Below, in pieces: positions 28,303 to 36,563 of a DNA stretch of 64,000 bases. The stretch is from Acidobacteriota bacterium (GTDB taxonomy: Bacteria; Actinomycetota; Acidimicrobiia; ATN3), in assembly GCA_003577105.1 (NCBI GenBank), contig QEUQ01000006.1:1-64000 (forward strand), read 5' to 3'. The notes under the pieces were generated by a model. The model was not told the origin of the DNA. It made no database searches and saw only the letters and a program-made list of their open reading frames with translations. A program made the translations under genes and the position numbers. The first letter of the stretch is position 1. Each line of letters begins with the position of its first letter.

Positions 28303-29927
28303 CGAGTTGCCTTCTTTGCGACTGAGCCGGCCCCTCGAAGTGCGTCTGTGAGATCCGTTTCGATGCGCAAGAACTCCTCCTCGAATATGTCCTTGCGCTG
28401 ATATGCGACCCCGCCGAAGCGTAGCACCACCCCTTCGGTCCCACCCTCGACAACTTCGAACCAAAGTCGGCGCCGGTATGCGTAAAGCGCCGGATACAGA
28501 CTGAGCATCATCACTGCGGCGGCGGCGGCGGCAACCGGAGTCCCGTAAGAGTCGCGCTTCACCGAGAAGACCGTGAAGCGCCTGAGGTCTATGAGTTCAA
28601 CGTTGAGGCCGCCTCCAAGCTGAGTTGAGGTGCCCAGCTTCTCGTTGGCATTCGCAGGGAAGGTGGCGAACTTCTGTGCGACCTGTTCCAGGCCCGTCTT
28701 GTCGAGTTCATAGACGTTTTGCGGTTTGTCTAGTCCGAGGTCTCCCCGATACTCAGTCACGACGACGAGCGGGCGCTCGCCAAAGTCTCCAGTACTGATG
28801 AGGTCAAGAGCACCGGGCTCCCTAGCTCGGGGATCATCGGGATTGGTGGCGCGAAAGGGAACCAGCTTGAAATCGGGAAAGAGTGAGAGCTCCAGACCCA
28901 CCGAGCCTGAGGCGGTGGAGGGCAACTTGATGACGCCGGCACTCGAGCCATTGGGGCCGCGCATTCCCAAGACCAATGGGCCGTCGTAAACGACGGTGCT
29001 TCCGTCGGTAACACGCACGACTGGGGCCCAGCCGTATCCGAGTTGGTAAAGCTTGACTCCCTTATAGGAGACGGGCTTGTTCACCCGCACTTCGTCCTCG
29101 AGGACCTCCCTGCCGTCGTCGAGGATCTTCACGCGTGAGGTGTAGCTCTTGGGCATGCCGTCGTCGCCGTAGGCGACATCGAAATCCTCTACGGCGACGG
29201 TGAATCCAGCGTGAGGGTTGATCCATCGGGCGAAGGCACCCTCGCTGTACTCGTCGAAATTGACCCGGCCTCCCTCTACCCAGCTTGTCTTCTCGACTAC
29301 CACCGCGCTTCCCTCGAATTTTGTGGTGATCGTCAGAGCTGCGGCCAGTGCCACCAAGAAGAATGACCAGTGAAACAGGACACTCCCTGTCTCGCGTGAG
29401 TGACCTCGCTCGGCGATCCACTGGTTCGCCCCATTGACTGGTGATGACCGCCAGCGTCTGCGGCCGAGAACCCGCCGCGCCTCTGTCACCGTTTCATCTG
29501 AACTCAGCTCCGATTCAACCTCGGTCGTGAAGCGGAGATCTGGGAGGCGGCCTCGCTCCGGTGCTTGCTTGATGCGACGCGCGTGGGAGAGAGCGGCCCG
29601 GGTCCTAGGTATCAGACATGCGCCGGTCACAAATAAAAGAAAGCCGGCCAGGGCGAGAAACCACCAGGAGGTGAAGACCTGAAACAGGCCGAGGCGATCG
29701 AAAACCTCTCCCCAGAAGCGATGCTCCTCGATGAACTGGGCCACTTTCGAGGGCGCGGCGCTTCGCTGAGGAATCACACTGCCCAGAAGCGAGACGATCG
29801 CTACGGCGATGAGAAGCTGAATGGCAGTCCGCATCGAACGCAGGCGACGCCAGCCGTGCATGCGCTCCATAGCCCTAGGCGGCACCGGCTCTGCTCCGAA
29901 GTCCTCACTCTCGTTCGATTCAGTCAA
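28299..29927 (-). CDS. resB: Cytochrome c biogenesis protein ResB (CcsB family)
   Basis: This 542-residue ResB-family protein has hydrophobic helices near residues 35-55, 90-110, 190-210 and 470-490, and a large extracytoplasmic domain between the last two. The opening SMRTAIQLLIAVAIVSLLGSVIPQ is typical of the family. It forms the haem translocase with CcsA, whose start codon overlaps this stop. It overlaps the thioredoxin gene by 8 bp at its own start. Confidence 0.92.
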   Translation of the reverse strand: MTESNESEDFGAEPVPPRAMERMHGWRRLRSMRTAIQLLIAVAIVSLLGSVIPQRSAAPSKVAQFIEEHRFWGEVFDRLGLFQVFTSWWFLALAGFLLFVTGACLIPRTRAALSHARRIKQAPERGRLPDLRFTTEVESELSSDETVTEARRVLGRRRWRSSPVNGANQWIAERGHSRETGSVLFHWSFFLVALAAALTITTKFEGSAVVVEKTSWVEGGRVNFDEYSEGAFARWINPHAGFTVAVEDFDVAYGDDGMPKSYTSRVKILDDGREVLEDEVRVNKPVSYKGVKLYQLGYGWAPVVRVTDGSTVVYDGPLVLGMRGPNGSSAGVIKLPSTASGSVGLELSLFPDFKLVPFRATNPDDPRAREPGALDLISTGDFGERPLVVVTEYRGDLGLDKPQNVYELDKTGLEQVAQKFATFPANANEKLGTSTQLGGGLNVELIDLRRFTVFSVKRDSYGTPVAAAAAAVMMLSLYPALYAYRRRLWFEVVEGGTEGVVLRFGGVAYQRKDIFEEEFLRIETDLTDALRGAGSVAKKATR

Positions 29928-30453
29928 TCGATCCCCCCGCCCGGGCGTACTCGATCATGCAGCTGAGGTCTGTCTTCTCGATCGGACCCGGTATTGAGGC
30001 AACGACCCTCCCGTCGCGTGCGACAACAAAGGTTGACGGAGGGGCAGTCACCTTCCAAGTCGCGGCGAGTGCGGCCTCCCGGTCATATATCGACGGAAAG
30101 GGAACGTCGAACTCGCGCTCAAAGGCTGCTGCCGCTGCCCTGTCATCGCGAATGTTCACCCCGATAAATTGGACTCCCTGAGATGACAGCTCCCGGGCCG
30201 CTGCTGCGAGCATCGGGGTCTCCGTCCGGCAGGGGCCACACCACGACGCCCAAAAGTTCACCACGGTGACCTGTCCGGCAGTGCTCACAAGTGATACGGG
30301 GGTCTCGCCGGTCACGGGAGGCCCTTCGGTATTGGGAGCGGGACTGTCCCGAGAGATCACCCGACCGCTGCAAATCGCTGCCTCCCCGGAAGTGCAAGCC
30401 GGCAGAAGCATGATCAGCGCGACAAGTCCAAGAGAGAGCCGGCGCCGCGTCAT
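29920..30453 (-). CDS. TlpA/ResA-like thioredoxin lipoprotein
   Basis: This 177-residue protein has a lipoprotein signal (LVALIMLLPAC, lipid Cys at about residue 20) and a periplasm-facing thioredoxin domain. The redox motif is WCGPC in NFWASWCGPCRTETPML, and the cis-Pro loop is TAPPSTFVV. In System II such proteins reduce the CxxCH cysteines of apocytochromes before haem attachment, and its position as first gene before resB-ccsA supports that role. A second pair of Cys (about residues 20-30 and near the C-terminus) is of unknown use. Confidence 0.9.
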   Translation of the reverse strand: MTRRRLSLGLVALIMLLPACTSGEAAICSGRVISRDSPAPNTEGPPVTGETPVSLVSTAGQVTVVNFWASWCGPCRTETPMLAAAARELSSQGVQFIGVNIRDDRAAAAAFEREFDVPFPSIYDREAALAATWKVTAPPSTFVVARDGRVVASIPGPIEKTDLSCMIEYARAGGSID

Positions 30454-30526
30454 CGCTCACACAAGGGGATCAACGGCGCTGGCCCTCGGTAGGCGCTGCG
30501 AGTCCGCGCTGATGATTCGGCTGAGT

Positions 30527-30557
30527 TTGCCGGGTACTTTCGGGCCGTGACTAGAAT
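30527..30557 (+). promoter_or_regulatory. Candidate promoter of the cytochrome bc operon
   Basis: TTGCCG (30527-30532) and TAGAAT (30552-30557) form a plausible sigma-70-type promoter with a 19-bp spacer, slightly longer than ideal. It lies 80 bp before the first gene of the bc operon, in the divergent gap with the tlpA-like gene. Confidence 0.4.
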
Positions 30558-30573
30558 GTGCATCGATTCACAA
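30556..30573 (+). promoter_or_regulatory. Rex operator-like site upstream of the bc operon
   Basis: ATGTGCATCGATTCACAA matches the Rex consensus TTGTGAA-N4-TTCACAA at 12 of 14 defined positions, with one perfect half-site. It overlaps the candidate -10 element and the expected transcription start, where binding would block transcription. The rex gene is 13 kb away in this window. Confidence 0.55.
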
Positions 30574-30635
30574 GGTTACCGGAAGCGGCACATCCATCTT
30601 TCCGGATGCCGCAATTCATACGGAGGTATCAACAC

Positions 30636-30947
30636 GTGGGCTCGGGCAATAGGTCGTGGGTCGCTAGCGTCTATCTCGCTGCCCTCGCATTCGCCTTGTT
30701 GATCCTCGTCTATGGGGTCATACCGAGCGAGTTCATCGGCTGGTTCAACAAGAAGTACAACGACGCGAACCTCCGAAAGTTCGTACGTGATCCGATCGTC
30801 GTCGTGTGGCACCTGGTGACAATCGCGGGTTTCGTCGTCTACGCCGTGCAGTACCAGAACTTCCGCGCGAAGCGAGCCAAGAAGGCCGCTGAGGCTGAGT
30901 CCGAGAGCGAATCGGCCTACGGCAGACCGCTGAAGTCGGAGGCCTGA
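30636..30947 (+). CDS. Small two-helix membrane protein, first gene of bc operon
   Basis: This is a 103-residue protein of unknown family. The GTG start is chosen because CGGAGGT lies just before it; ATG codons upstream lack a ribosome site. It has two hydrophobic segments (about 8-28 and 48-68), a short KKYND..RKFVRDP loop between them, and a charged Ala/Glu/Lys C-terminal tail. As first gene of the operon, 8 bp before the ferredoxin gene, it is probably a small subunit or assembly factor of the bc complex. Nothing in the sequence suggests cofactors. Confidence 0.75.
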   Translation: MGSGNRSWVASVYLAALAFALLILVYGVIPSEFIGWFNKKYNDANLRKFVRDPIVVVWHLVTIAGFVVYAVQYQNFRAKRAKKAAEAESESESAYGRPLKSEA

Positions 30948-30955
30948 GTAAGACC

Positions 30956-31363
30956 ATGGCCCGCGGAATCGTCACCGGATTGCCGGATACATTCACGGAC
31001 TACGAGGTCGAGCTGATCGATCCCGGAACCCTGGAGAAGTCCGTACGCCCCAAGCAGTTCCTCCACATTGACCAGGAGGAATGCATTATGTGTGAAGGGT
31101 GTGTGGACATTTGCCCGTGGCGGTGCATCCACATGCTCTCGACCGATTCGGTTCTGGACGCCGAAGGAATTGAGCGGCCCGGGGAGGATCCCGAGGACCA
31201 CGTCGTCTTTGTTGTCGACGAAGACGAATGCACACGATGTCAACTTTGCGTGGACCGCTGCCCAACGGGCGTAATCATGCTCGGCAAGGTCGGCTTGGCG
31301 GTGCGCGGCGATACACATTCCAGAGACCAGAGGCACGGGTACGCATATGGCGTCAGGTTCTGA
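30956..31363 (+). CDS. Dicluster [4Fe-4S] ferredoxin in the bc operon
   Basis: This 135-residue protein has two complete cluster motifs: CIMCEGCVDICP (about residues 46-57) and CTRCQLCVDRCP (about 91-102). The first is followed by an extra Cys in WRC. There are no membrane segments, so it is cytoplasmic or membrane-associated. The spacing between the clusters is longer than in simple 2[4Fe-4S] ferredoxins, with an acidic insert. It lies between a small membrane protein and cytochrome b, so it may pass low-potential electrons to or from the cytoplasmic face of the complex. That role is inferred from position only. Confidence 0.88.
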   Translation: MARGIVTGLPDTFTDYEVELIDPGTLEKSVRPKQFLHIDQEECIMCEGCVDICPWRCIHMLSTDSVLDAEGIERPGEDPEDHVVFVVDEDECTRCQLCVDRCPTGVIMLGKVGLAVRGDTHSRDQRHGYAYGVRF

Positions 31364-31406
31364 CGCGATGGCGGCTCGTACAGGAAGACACCGGAGGTAG
31401 TTCCAA

Positions 31407-32189
31407 GTGGCCAACGGAAACGGCGGCCTCGGCAGCAAGCTGTCCGATAAGGGAAAGCAGCTGACCGAGAAGGTCCAGTCGAGCCAGGCATGGACCTCCA
31501 TTTTCCGCCCTGGTTCGATCTTCTCAAAGGGCTACTCCGACAGCCCTCGAAATCGCTCGTACGTGATCATGAACTCCCTCGTCTATCACCTCCATCCGGT
31601 GAAGGTGAAGCGTCACGGGGTGAAGGTCAGCTACACGCTCTGCTTGGGTGGCCTTTCGTTTTTTCTGTTCATAGTCCTCACGATCACGGGCATCTTCCTG
31701 ATGTTCGTTTATCGGCCTACCGAAGCTCAGGCCTATCCGGACATGCAGGCCATGATGACCTCGGTTGCGTTCGGGACCCTCGTGCGAAATATGCACCGCT
31801 GGGGAGCGCACCTCATGGTGATCTCGGTCTTCTTGCACATGGCCCGCGTCTTTTACCACGGTGCGTACAAGTCGCCGCGTGAGTTCAACTGGGTCATTGG
31901 AGTCCAGCTCCTCATGCTCACACTCCTGCTCTCCTTCACGGGATACCTGCTTCCGTGGGATCAGCTGAGCCTCTGGGCCGTCACGGTGGGTACCAACATG
32001 ATGGGCTACACACCCGTCTTCGGCCGCGAGATGCGTTTCGTTCTTCTCGGGAGTACGGAGATTTCCACCAACACCCTGCTTCGCTGGTATGTACTCCACG
32101 TGATCATGCTCCCATTCGTAGCCGTCATCTTCATGGCCATCCATTTCTGGAGAGTGCGCAAAGACGGCGGCATTTCCGGTCCGCTCTAG
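31407..32189 (+). CDS. Cytochrome b, N-terminal (b6-like) subunit
   Basis: This 260-residue haem b subunit starts with GTG after CCGGAGGT. It has four helices. Haem ligands are two His pairs: one in RWGAHLMVISVFLHMARVF with 13 residues between, the second in VLHVIMLPFVAVIFMAIHFW. The family sequence NSLVYHLHPVKVKRHGVK precedes helix 1. Cytochrome b is split after helix 4, as in b6f and Firmicutes bc complexes, whereas most Actinomycetia have one QcrB. It oxidises menaquinol with the next subunit and the Rieske protein. Confidence 0.93.
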   Translation: MANGNGGLGSKLSDKGKQLTEKVQSSQAWTSIFRPGSIFSKGYSDSPRNRSYVIMNSLVYHLHPVKVKRHGVKVSYTLCLGGLSFFLFIVLTITGIFLMFVYRPTEAQAYPDMQAMMTSVAFGTLVRNMHRWGAHLMVISVFLHMARVFYHGAYKSPREFNWVIGVQLLMLTLLLSFTGYLLPWDQLSLWAVTVGTNMMGYTPVFGREMRFVLLGSTEISTNTLLRWYVLHVIMLPFVAVIFMAIHFWRVRKDGGISGPL

Positions 32190-32207
32190 GCTGAGGTTCG
32201 AACGCCA

Positions 32208-32894
32208 ATGGTTGAAATACCAGAACACCTGCTGAAGCGCTCGCAAGCAGCGCGAAACAAGGCCGAATCGGACGGCGACGAAGCTCCAGCTGAAGATGCG
32301 GCGCCAGAAGCCGCGGAGCCGGCCAAGGTCGCCACAGCCACAGAGGCCGCGCCGCCGAAGCCGAAGAAGTCCGGAAACGGCGGCGGAGCCGCAACCAAGC
32401 TCCACACCCACCGATTGCTCACGGTAGTCAAGTCGGGCTCTATTCAGCCGCCCAAACCCGCACCGGTGGACAAGGTCAACGTCTGGCCGCACCTACTGGT
32501 GATTGAGTTTCTTGCGCTCTTGGCCTGCATGGTGTTCCTGGTGCTCTTCAGCATCTTCGTAAACGCGCCCTTGCTCGAAGAGGCCAACTACAACAAGACG
32601 CCGAACCCGTCGAAAGCGCCCTGGTACTTCCTTGGCCTCCAAGAACTGCTGGCCTACTTCGATCCGATGATTGCGGGGGTGACGATTCCAGGCATGGGTC
32701 TGATCGGTCTCGCGCTTGCGCCGTATATCGACAAGAACCCGAGCAATCACCCCGAAGACCGCAAGTTCGCGATAGCGCTCTTCACCTTTTTCATGATGTT
32801 TTGGACGGTCCTGGTGATCATCGGGTCGTTCTTCAGAGGTCCGGGCTACAACTTCGCGTGGCCCTGGGCCGATGGGATCTACTTCGACTTATGA
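32208..32894 (+). CDS. Cytochrome b C-terminal (subunit IV-like) with PEHLLKRS tag
   Basis: This 228-residue protein opens with MVEIPEHLLKRSQAAR, the same 16-residue tag (one later substitution) as the cytochrome c at 24514-25347. A Lys/Ala/Pro linker follows, then three helices from about residue 95. The Qo-site motif normally PEWY appears as APWYFLGLQELL, so the Glu is absent. That variant is seen in other menaquinol bc complexes, but matters for proton release. It lies 18 bp after the b6-like gene and 10 bp before the Rieske gene. Confidence 0.9.
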   Translation: MVEIPEHLLKRSQAARNKAESDGDEAPAEDAAPEAAEPAKVATATEAAPPKPKKSGNGGGAATKLHTHRLLTVVKSGSIQPPKPAPVDKVNVWPHLLVIEFLALLACMVFLVLFSIFVNAPLLEEANYNKTPNPSKAPWYFLGLQELLAYFDPMIAGVTIPGMGLIGLALAPYIDKNPSNHPEDRKFAIALFTFFMMFWTVLVIIGSFFRGPGYNFAWPWADGIYFDL

Positions 32895-32904
32895 GGTCAG
32901 ACGC

Positions 32905-33723
32905 GTGACAACTCGCCAACTCCTCCTTATAGCAATACCCACAGGGCTCGCCTTGCTTGTTCTGTTTGGAATAGTCGTTGCCGCTTCGCGGCGAGAGTCT
33001 GACCTCGAGCTCGGGCGGGACGAGGCCGAACGCGAAGCAGCTCTGGCTGCAGTACCAGGCGGTTCCTCCTCGGGTAGCCGGACTCGCAAGAAGACCGCCC
33101 CTGGCAACGTCGAGATGGAGAAGGTCACGCCCAAGTTCGATCCCGAACTCGAAGGGATGACCAGGCGCCAGGTCCTGAACCGGGGGATCGTTCTCGCTGC
33201 GCTCACGGGCCTTGCGGCGTTCGGCGGTGCGTGCCTCGCCTTCCTTTGGCCCAAGCTCTCGGGGGGATTTGGCTCGGTGATATCGGCCGGCAATATCAAT
33301 GAGATAAAGGCACAGATCAAGAACGACAAGGCGCCCTTCTACAACCCCAGCGGGCGCTTCTATCTGATGACCTATGAAACCGAGCTCGACAATGCCGAAG
33401 GGGAAGTGCTCTACCCGACAGTCTTCACGCAGTTCAAAGAGACGGGCCTAATTGCGATGTACCAGAAGTGCCCGCACCTCGGATGCAGAGTGCCGTGGTG
33501 CAGCACTTCGCAGTGGTTTGAGTGCCCTTGCCACGGATCGAAATACAACTCCGCTGGTGAATGGACAGGCGGACCGGCACCACGCGGCATGTGGCATTTC
33601 CCGATCAAGCTGAACGGCGAGCAAGTCTCGGTGGACACCGGAACTCAAGTTGAAGGCCCGCCGAAGGGCACCTCGACTCCGGTTAATGCCGAAGCCAAAG
33701 GCCCGCACTGCGTCGGGATTTAG
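32905..33723 (+). CDS. Rieske iron-sulfur protein
   Basis: This 272-residue protein starts at a GTG preceded by GAGGT. It has two hydrophobic segments, near residues 5-25 and 90-110. That is one more than the usual single anchor, although actinobacterial QcrA has three. The Rieske cluster motifs are CPHLGC and CPCHGSKY (about residues 190 and 212), with an extra Cys-Ser-Thr loop in between. CPHLGC replaces the more usual CTHLGC. It moves electrons from menaquinol to the dihaem cytochrome encoded next. Confidence 0.93.
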   Translation: MTTRQLLLIAIPTGLALLVLFGIVVAASRRESDLELGRDEAEREAALAAVPGGSSSGSRTRKKTAPGNVEMEKVTPKFDPELEGMTRRQVLNRGIVLAALTGLAAFGGACLAFLWPKLSGGFGSVISAGNINEIKAQIKNDKAPFYNPSGRFYLMTYETELDNAEGEVLYPTVFTQFKETGLIAMYQKCPHLGCRVPWCSTSQWFECPCHGSKYNSAGEWTGGPAPRGMWHFPIKLNGEQVSVDTGTQVEGPPKGTSTPVNAEAKGPHCVGI

Positions 33724-33767
33724 AAGTAGCTGTAGGACTGAAAAATGTACGGAGACCGGACTAGCAA

Positions 33768-34730
33768 ATGAACTCAAGCTTGACCCTGATCCTCGTGGCC
33801 GGCGTCGTGCTCTTTCTCGGCGCTGGATTCCTGTTCTTCTCTGGAACAGGGCCGCGCAAACCGAAGAAGGTAATACCGGCAAATCAGAAGCGTTACCACG
33901 ACGACGAAACCCTCGAGGGGCCTGTGCTCACCAAGATCCTCGGGTGGTCGCTCATCTTCACTTTCATGCTTGCAGCGGCGCTACCGCTCTATTGGCTGAC
34001 GGAACCACAGCGCCAGGTCAGCTTTGCCGAGAAGTACAACCACAATGCGGCCGAACGCGGCAAGAAGTTCTTTGCGGACGCAAAGGAAGATCCGGAGGGA
34101 TTCGGGTGCGCCACGTGCCACGGAGGCGTCAAGGGCGGAACGACCCGATACGTGCTGCTTTCGGGGCCGGAAGAAGGCCGTGAAGTCACGTGGACCGCGC
34201 CCGCGCTCGATGACATCTTCTATCGCTTCAGCCGCGATCAAGTGCATGACATCCTTGTATATGGGCGTCCAAACACACCGATGCCTGCCTGGGGATTGCG
34301 AGGCGGCGGCCCGATGACCGAGCAAATGCTCAACGACGTCATTTCCTATCTTGAATCGATTCAGACCGATCCTGAGACAGCCAAGCAGAATGCCGGCGGA
34401 GGACAGGGTCTCTCGGGTCAGAAGCTCTTCGAGAAGAATTGCGCGCGGTGCCATACGCAAGGGTGGAGCTACAGGTATCCGGACGTGACCTGGAACAAGC
34501 CGGTCGTCATGGGGCCGGCGGGTGGAGGTTCTTTTGGGCCGAACTTGCGGGGATCCGTAACCCGCCAGTTCTACGACCCCGCCGATCAAGTCAAATTCGT
34601 CTCTGACGGAAGCCAGTTCGGCAAGGCATACGGGCAGAACGGAGTCGGAACTGGGCGCATGCCGGGCATGGGGAAGATCCTCGATGAAAAGGACATCATG
34701 GCAATCGTCGAATATGAGCGGAGTCTGTAG
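33768..34730 (+). CDS. Membrane-anchored dihaem cytochrome c of the bc complex
   Basis: This 320-residue protein has two hydrophobic segments (about 5-25 and 62-82) and two cytochrome c domains with haem motifs CATCH (about residue 115) and CARCH (about 230). Probable Met ligands are in TPMPAWG and GRMPGMG. It plays the role of QcrC, accepting electrons from the Rieske protein. It could pass them to the CcoP-like cytochrome or to a terminal oxidase outside the window. The next gene starts immediately after its stop. Confidence 0.9.
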   Translation: MNSSLTLILVAGVVLFLGAGFLFFSGTGPRKPKKVIPANQKRYHDDETLEGPVLTKILGWSLIFTFMLAAALPLYWLTEPQRQVSFAEKYNHNAAERGKKFFADAKEDPEGFGCATCHGGVKGGTTRYVLLSGPEEGREVTWTAPALDDIFYRFSRDQVHDILVYGRPNTPMPAWGLRGGGPMTEQMLNDVISYLESIQTDPETAKQNAGGGQGLSGQKLFEKNCARCHTQGWSYRYPDVTWNKPVVMGPAGGGSFGPNLRGSVTRQFYDPADQVKFVSDGSQFGKAYGQNGVGTGRMPGMGKILDEKDIMAIVEYERSL

Positions 34731-35261
34731 ATGTATCTGATAGCTTCAGCCGCAGCCTCAAAGCTCTCACCCACAGCGCTCTTCATGCGCGGGGTGATCG
34801 TAGTCATCGCTGCTTTCGTGATCTTCGTCGGTTCGGTCTGGCTTGTCCTCATGACTGACGTCGGGGCCAAGAAGGCCATCATGCTCGTCTTGACGGTGCT
34901 TTTCGCATTTATCTCGATGCTCTCGTTGCTCTGGTTCAGATATCCACAGCAAGCGCCAACACCCCATGGAACAGTCTGCCTTGGCGGCAAGGTCAATCCG
35001 GCCTTCGAGGAGAATGGTGGTGCAGCCGGGGAATCGTCTGTCAGCGTCAAGAAGAATGTCGGTGGATCCGAAGTCGATGAGAAGATCAGTGCCTGCGAAT
35101 CTGGCGTCTTCTTTACGAAGTACTTCTACCCAACCATCTTCCTTGTGACCAGTATCGTCCTCTCGCTGATTTCGGCGACTGGGCTGAATCGGATTGAGAA
35201 GGCCGAGAAGCTCGCCGATGAACTCGAGGCCGCTGGCGAGCTAGAGGCCGCCACCGCCTAA
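34731..35261 (+). CDS. Three-helix membrane protein, last gene of bc operon
   Basis: This 176-residue protein of unknown family abuts the dihaem cytochrome gene with no spacer. Hydrophobic segments lie at about 20-42, 47-67 and 130-150. Between the second and third is a Gly/Ser/Lys-rich loop with two cysteines (CLGG and ACESG) that probably faces outside. The C-terminal tail is acidic and Ala-rich. Its position implies an accessory subunit of the complex. Its stop abuts the convergent hemL stop, so the two operons end back to back without a visible terminator. Confidence 0.75.
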   Translation: MYLIASAAASKLSPTALFMRGVIVVIAAFVIFVGSVWLVLMTDVGAKKAIMLVLTVLFAFISMLSLLWFRYPQQAPTPHGTVCLGGKVNPAFEENGGAAGESSVSVKKNVGGSEVDEKISACESGVFFTKYFYPTIFLVTSIVLSLISATGLNRIEKAEKLADELEAAGELEAATA

Positions 35262-36563
35262 CTAGGTTGTCGAAGCAGCTGCCGCTGCGATGTCGCAGGT
35301 TCGCTCGATTTCGTCGCGACCATGGGCGAGGCTGACGAAGATCGCCTCAAAAGGCGAGGGCGCCAGTAGCACGCCCCGAGAAAGCATTTCGCCGAAGAAG
35401 CGTGAATACATTGCTGAATCCGCCCTCTTGGCATCCTCGTAGTTCCTGACCGGCTCATTCAGGAAGAAGATCCCTGCTAGCGTACCTTCCTGCTGGACTG
35501 TGAACTCCAAGCCGGTGCCCTCAAGCGCATTTGCCAGGCCTGCCGCAAGGAGTTCGACCCTTCCCTCAAGCATCTGGTAAGTCTCGGCGCTCAAATCTCC
35601 CAGTACGGCGAGGCTCGCCGCCGTTGCGACCGGATTACCCGAAAGGGTCCCTGCCTGATAGACATCACCAGATGGGGCAAGGCACTCCATGATTTCGGCT
35701 CGACCACCGAAAGCTGCGAGGGGAAGTCCGCCTCCGATCACCTTTCCAAGCGTCGTCAAATCCGGAGCGACCGAGTAATACGCCTGGGCGCCACCCAGCG
35801 CCATGCGGAAGCCGGTAATCACTTCGTCGAAGATCAACAGAGCCTCGTGGGCGTTAGTGACGGCGCGAAGACGAGACAAGAAGCCTGGCTCTGGTGGCAC
35901 CAGGCCCATGTTGGCCGCAACCGGCTCAACGATCACGGCAGCGATCTCGCTGCCGTGACGAACGAAAATCTCATCTACGGCATCGATGTCGTTGTACGGC
36001 AGCACCACGGTCGAGGAGACGGCGCCCGCTGGCACGCCTGCGGATCCTGATATTCCGAGCGTCGCCACGCCGCTTCCCGCAGCAGCAAGAAGTGCGTCTG
36101 AATGCCCGTGATAGCAGCCATCGAACTTCACAATCAGATCTCGCCCGGTAAACCCTCTGGCCAACCTCACTGCGCTCATCGTTGCCTCGGTACCCGAACT
36201 CACGAGGCGCACTTCATCAAGAGAGGGGACAGCGTCGCAAAGCAGCTCCGCGAGTCGGACTTCGGCCTCGGTCAGCAATCCGAACGAAGTCCCACGAGTC
36301 GCAGCTGCCGCGATCGCTTCGGCTACGGGCGGGTGGGCATGGCCAAAGATACTCGCCCCCCACGACTGTATGTAGTCGATGTATCGCCGACCATCGCTAT
36401 CCCACAGGTACGCTCCCTCGGCGCGTTCAGCGACGATTGGCTCGCGACCGACCGATGCAAATGCCCTGACGGGTGAATTGACTCCCCCGGGGATTACCTG
36501 TGATGCGCGCTTGAAGATGCTGTTGCCCAGCCGGTCCTCGTCATGAGAGGGCACGTGCTGCAT
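35262..36563 (-). CDS. hemL: Glutamate-1-semialdehyde 2,1-aminomutase HemL
   Basis: This 433-residue PLP enzyme makes 5-aminolevulinate in the C5 pathway. The typical N-terminal RASQVIPGGVNSPVRAF is present, as are FDEVITGFR and the PLP lysine region DLTTLGKVIGGGLPLAAFGG (about 260-280). It acts on glutamate-1-semialdehyde from HemA, encoded in the same operon. Its 5' end overlaps hemB by 23 bp. It is the last gene of the rex-hem run. Confidence 0.96.
   Translation of the reverse strand: MQHVPSHDEDRLGNSIFKRASQVIPGGVNSPVRAFASVGREPIVAERAEGAYLWDSDGRRYIDYIQSWGASIFGHAHPPVAEAIAAAATRGTSFGLLTEAEVRLAELLCDAVPSLDEVRLVSSGTEATMSAVRLARGFTGRDLIVKFDGCYHGHSDALLAAAGSGVATLGISGSAGVPAGAVSSTVVLPYNDIDAVDEIFVRHGSEIAAVIVEPVAANMGLVPPEPGFLSRLRAVTNAHEALLIFDEVITGFRMALGGAQAYYSVAPDLTTLGKVIGGGLPLAAFGGRAEIMECLAPSGDVYQAGTLSGNPVATAASLAVLGDLSAETYQMLEGRVELLAAGLANALEGTGLEFTVQQEGTLAGIFFLNEPVRNYEDAKRADSAMYSRFFGEMLSRGVLLAPSPFEAIFVSLAHGRDEIERTCDIAAAAASTT

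Noticed and set aside
31524-32492. Long antisense frame over cytochrome b and subunit IV
   Set aside because: It is a shadow of two well-supported genes and has no recognisable domain.
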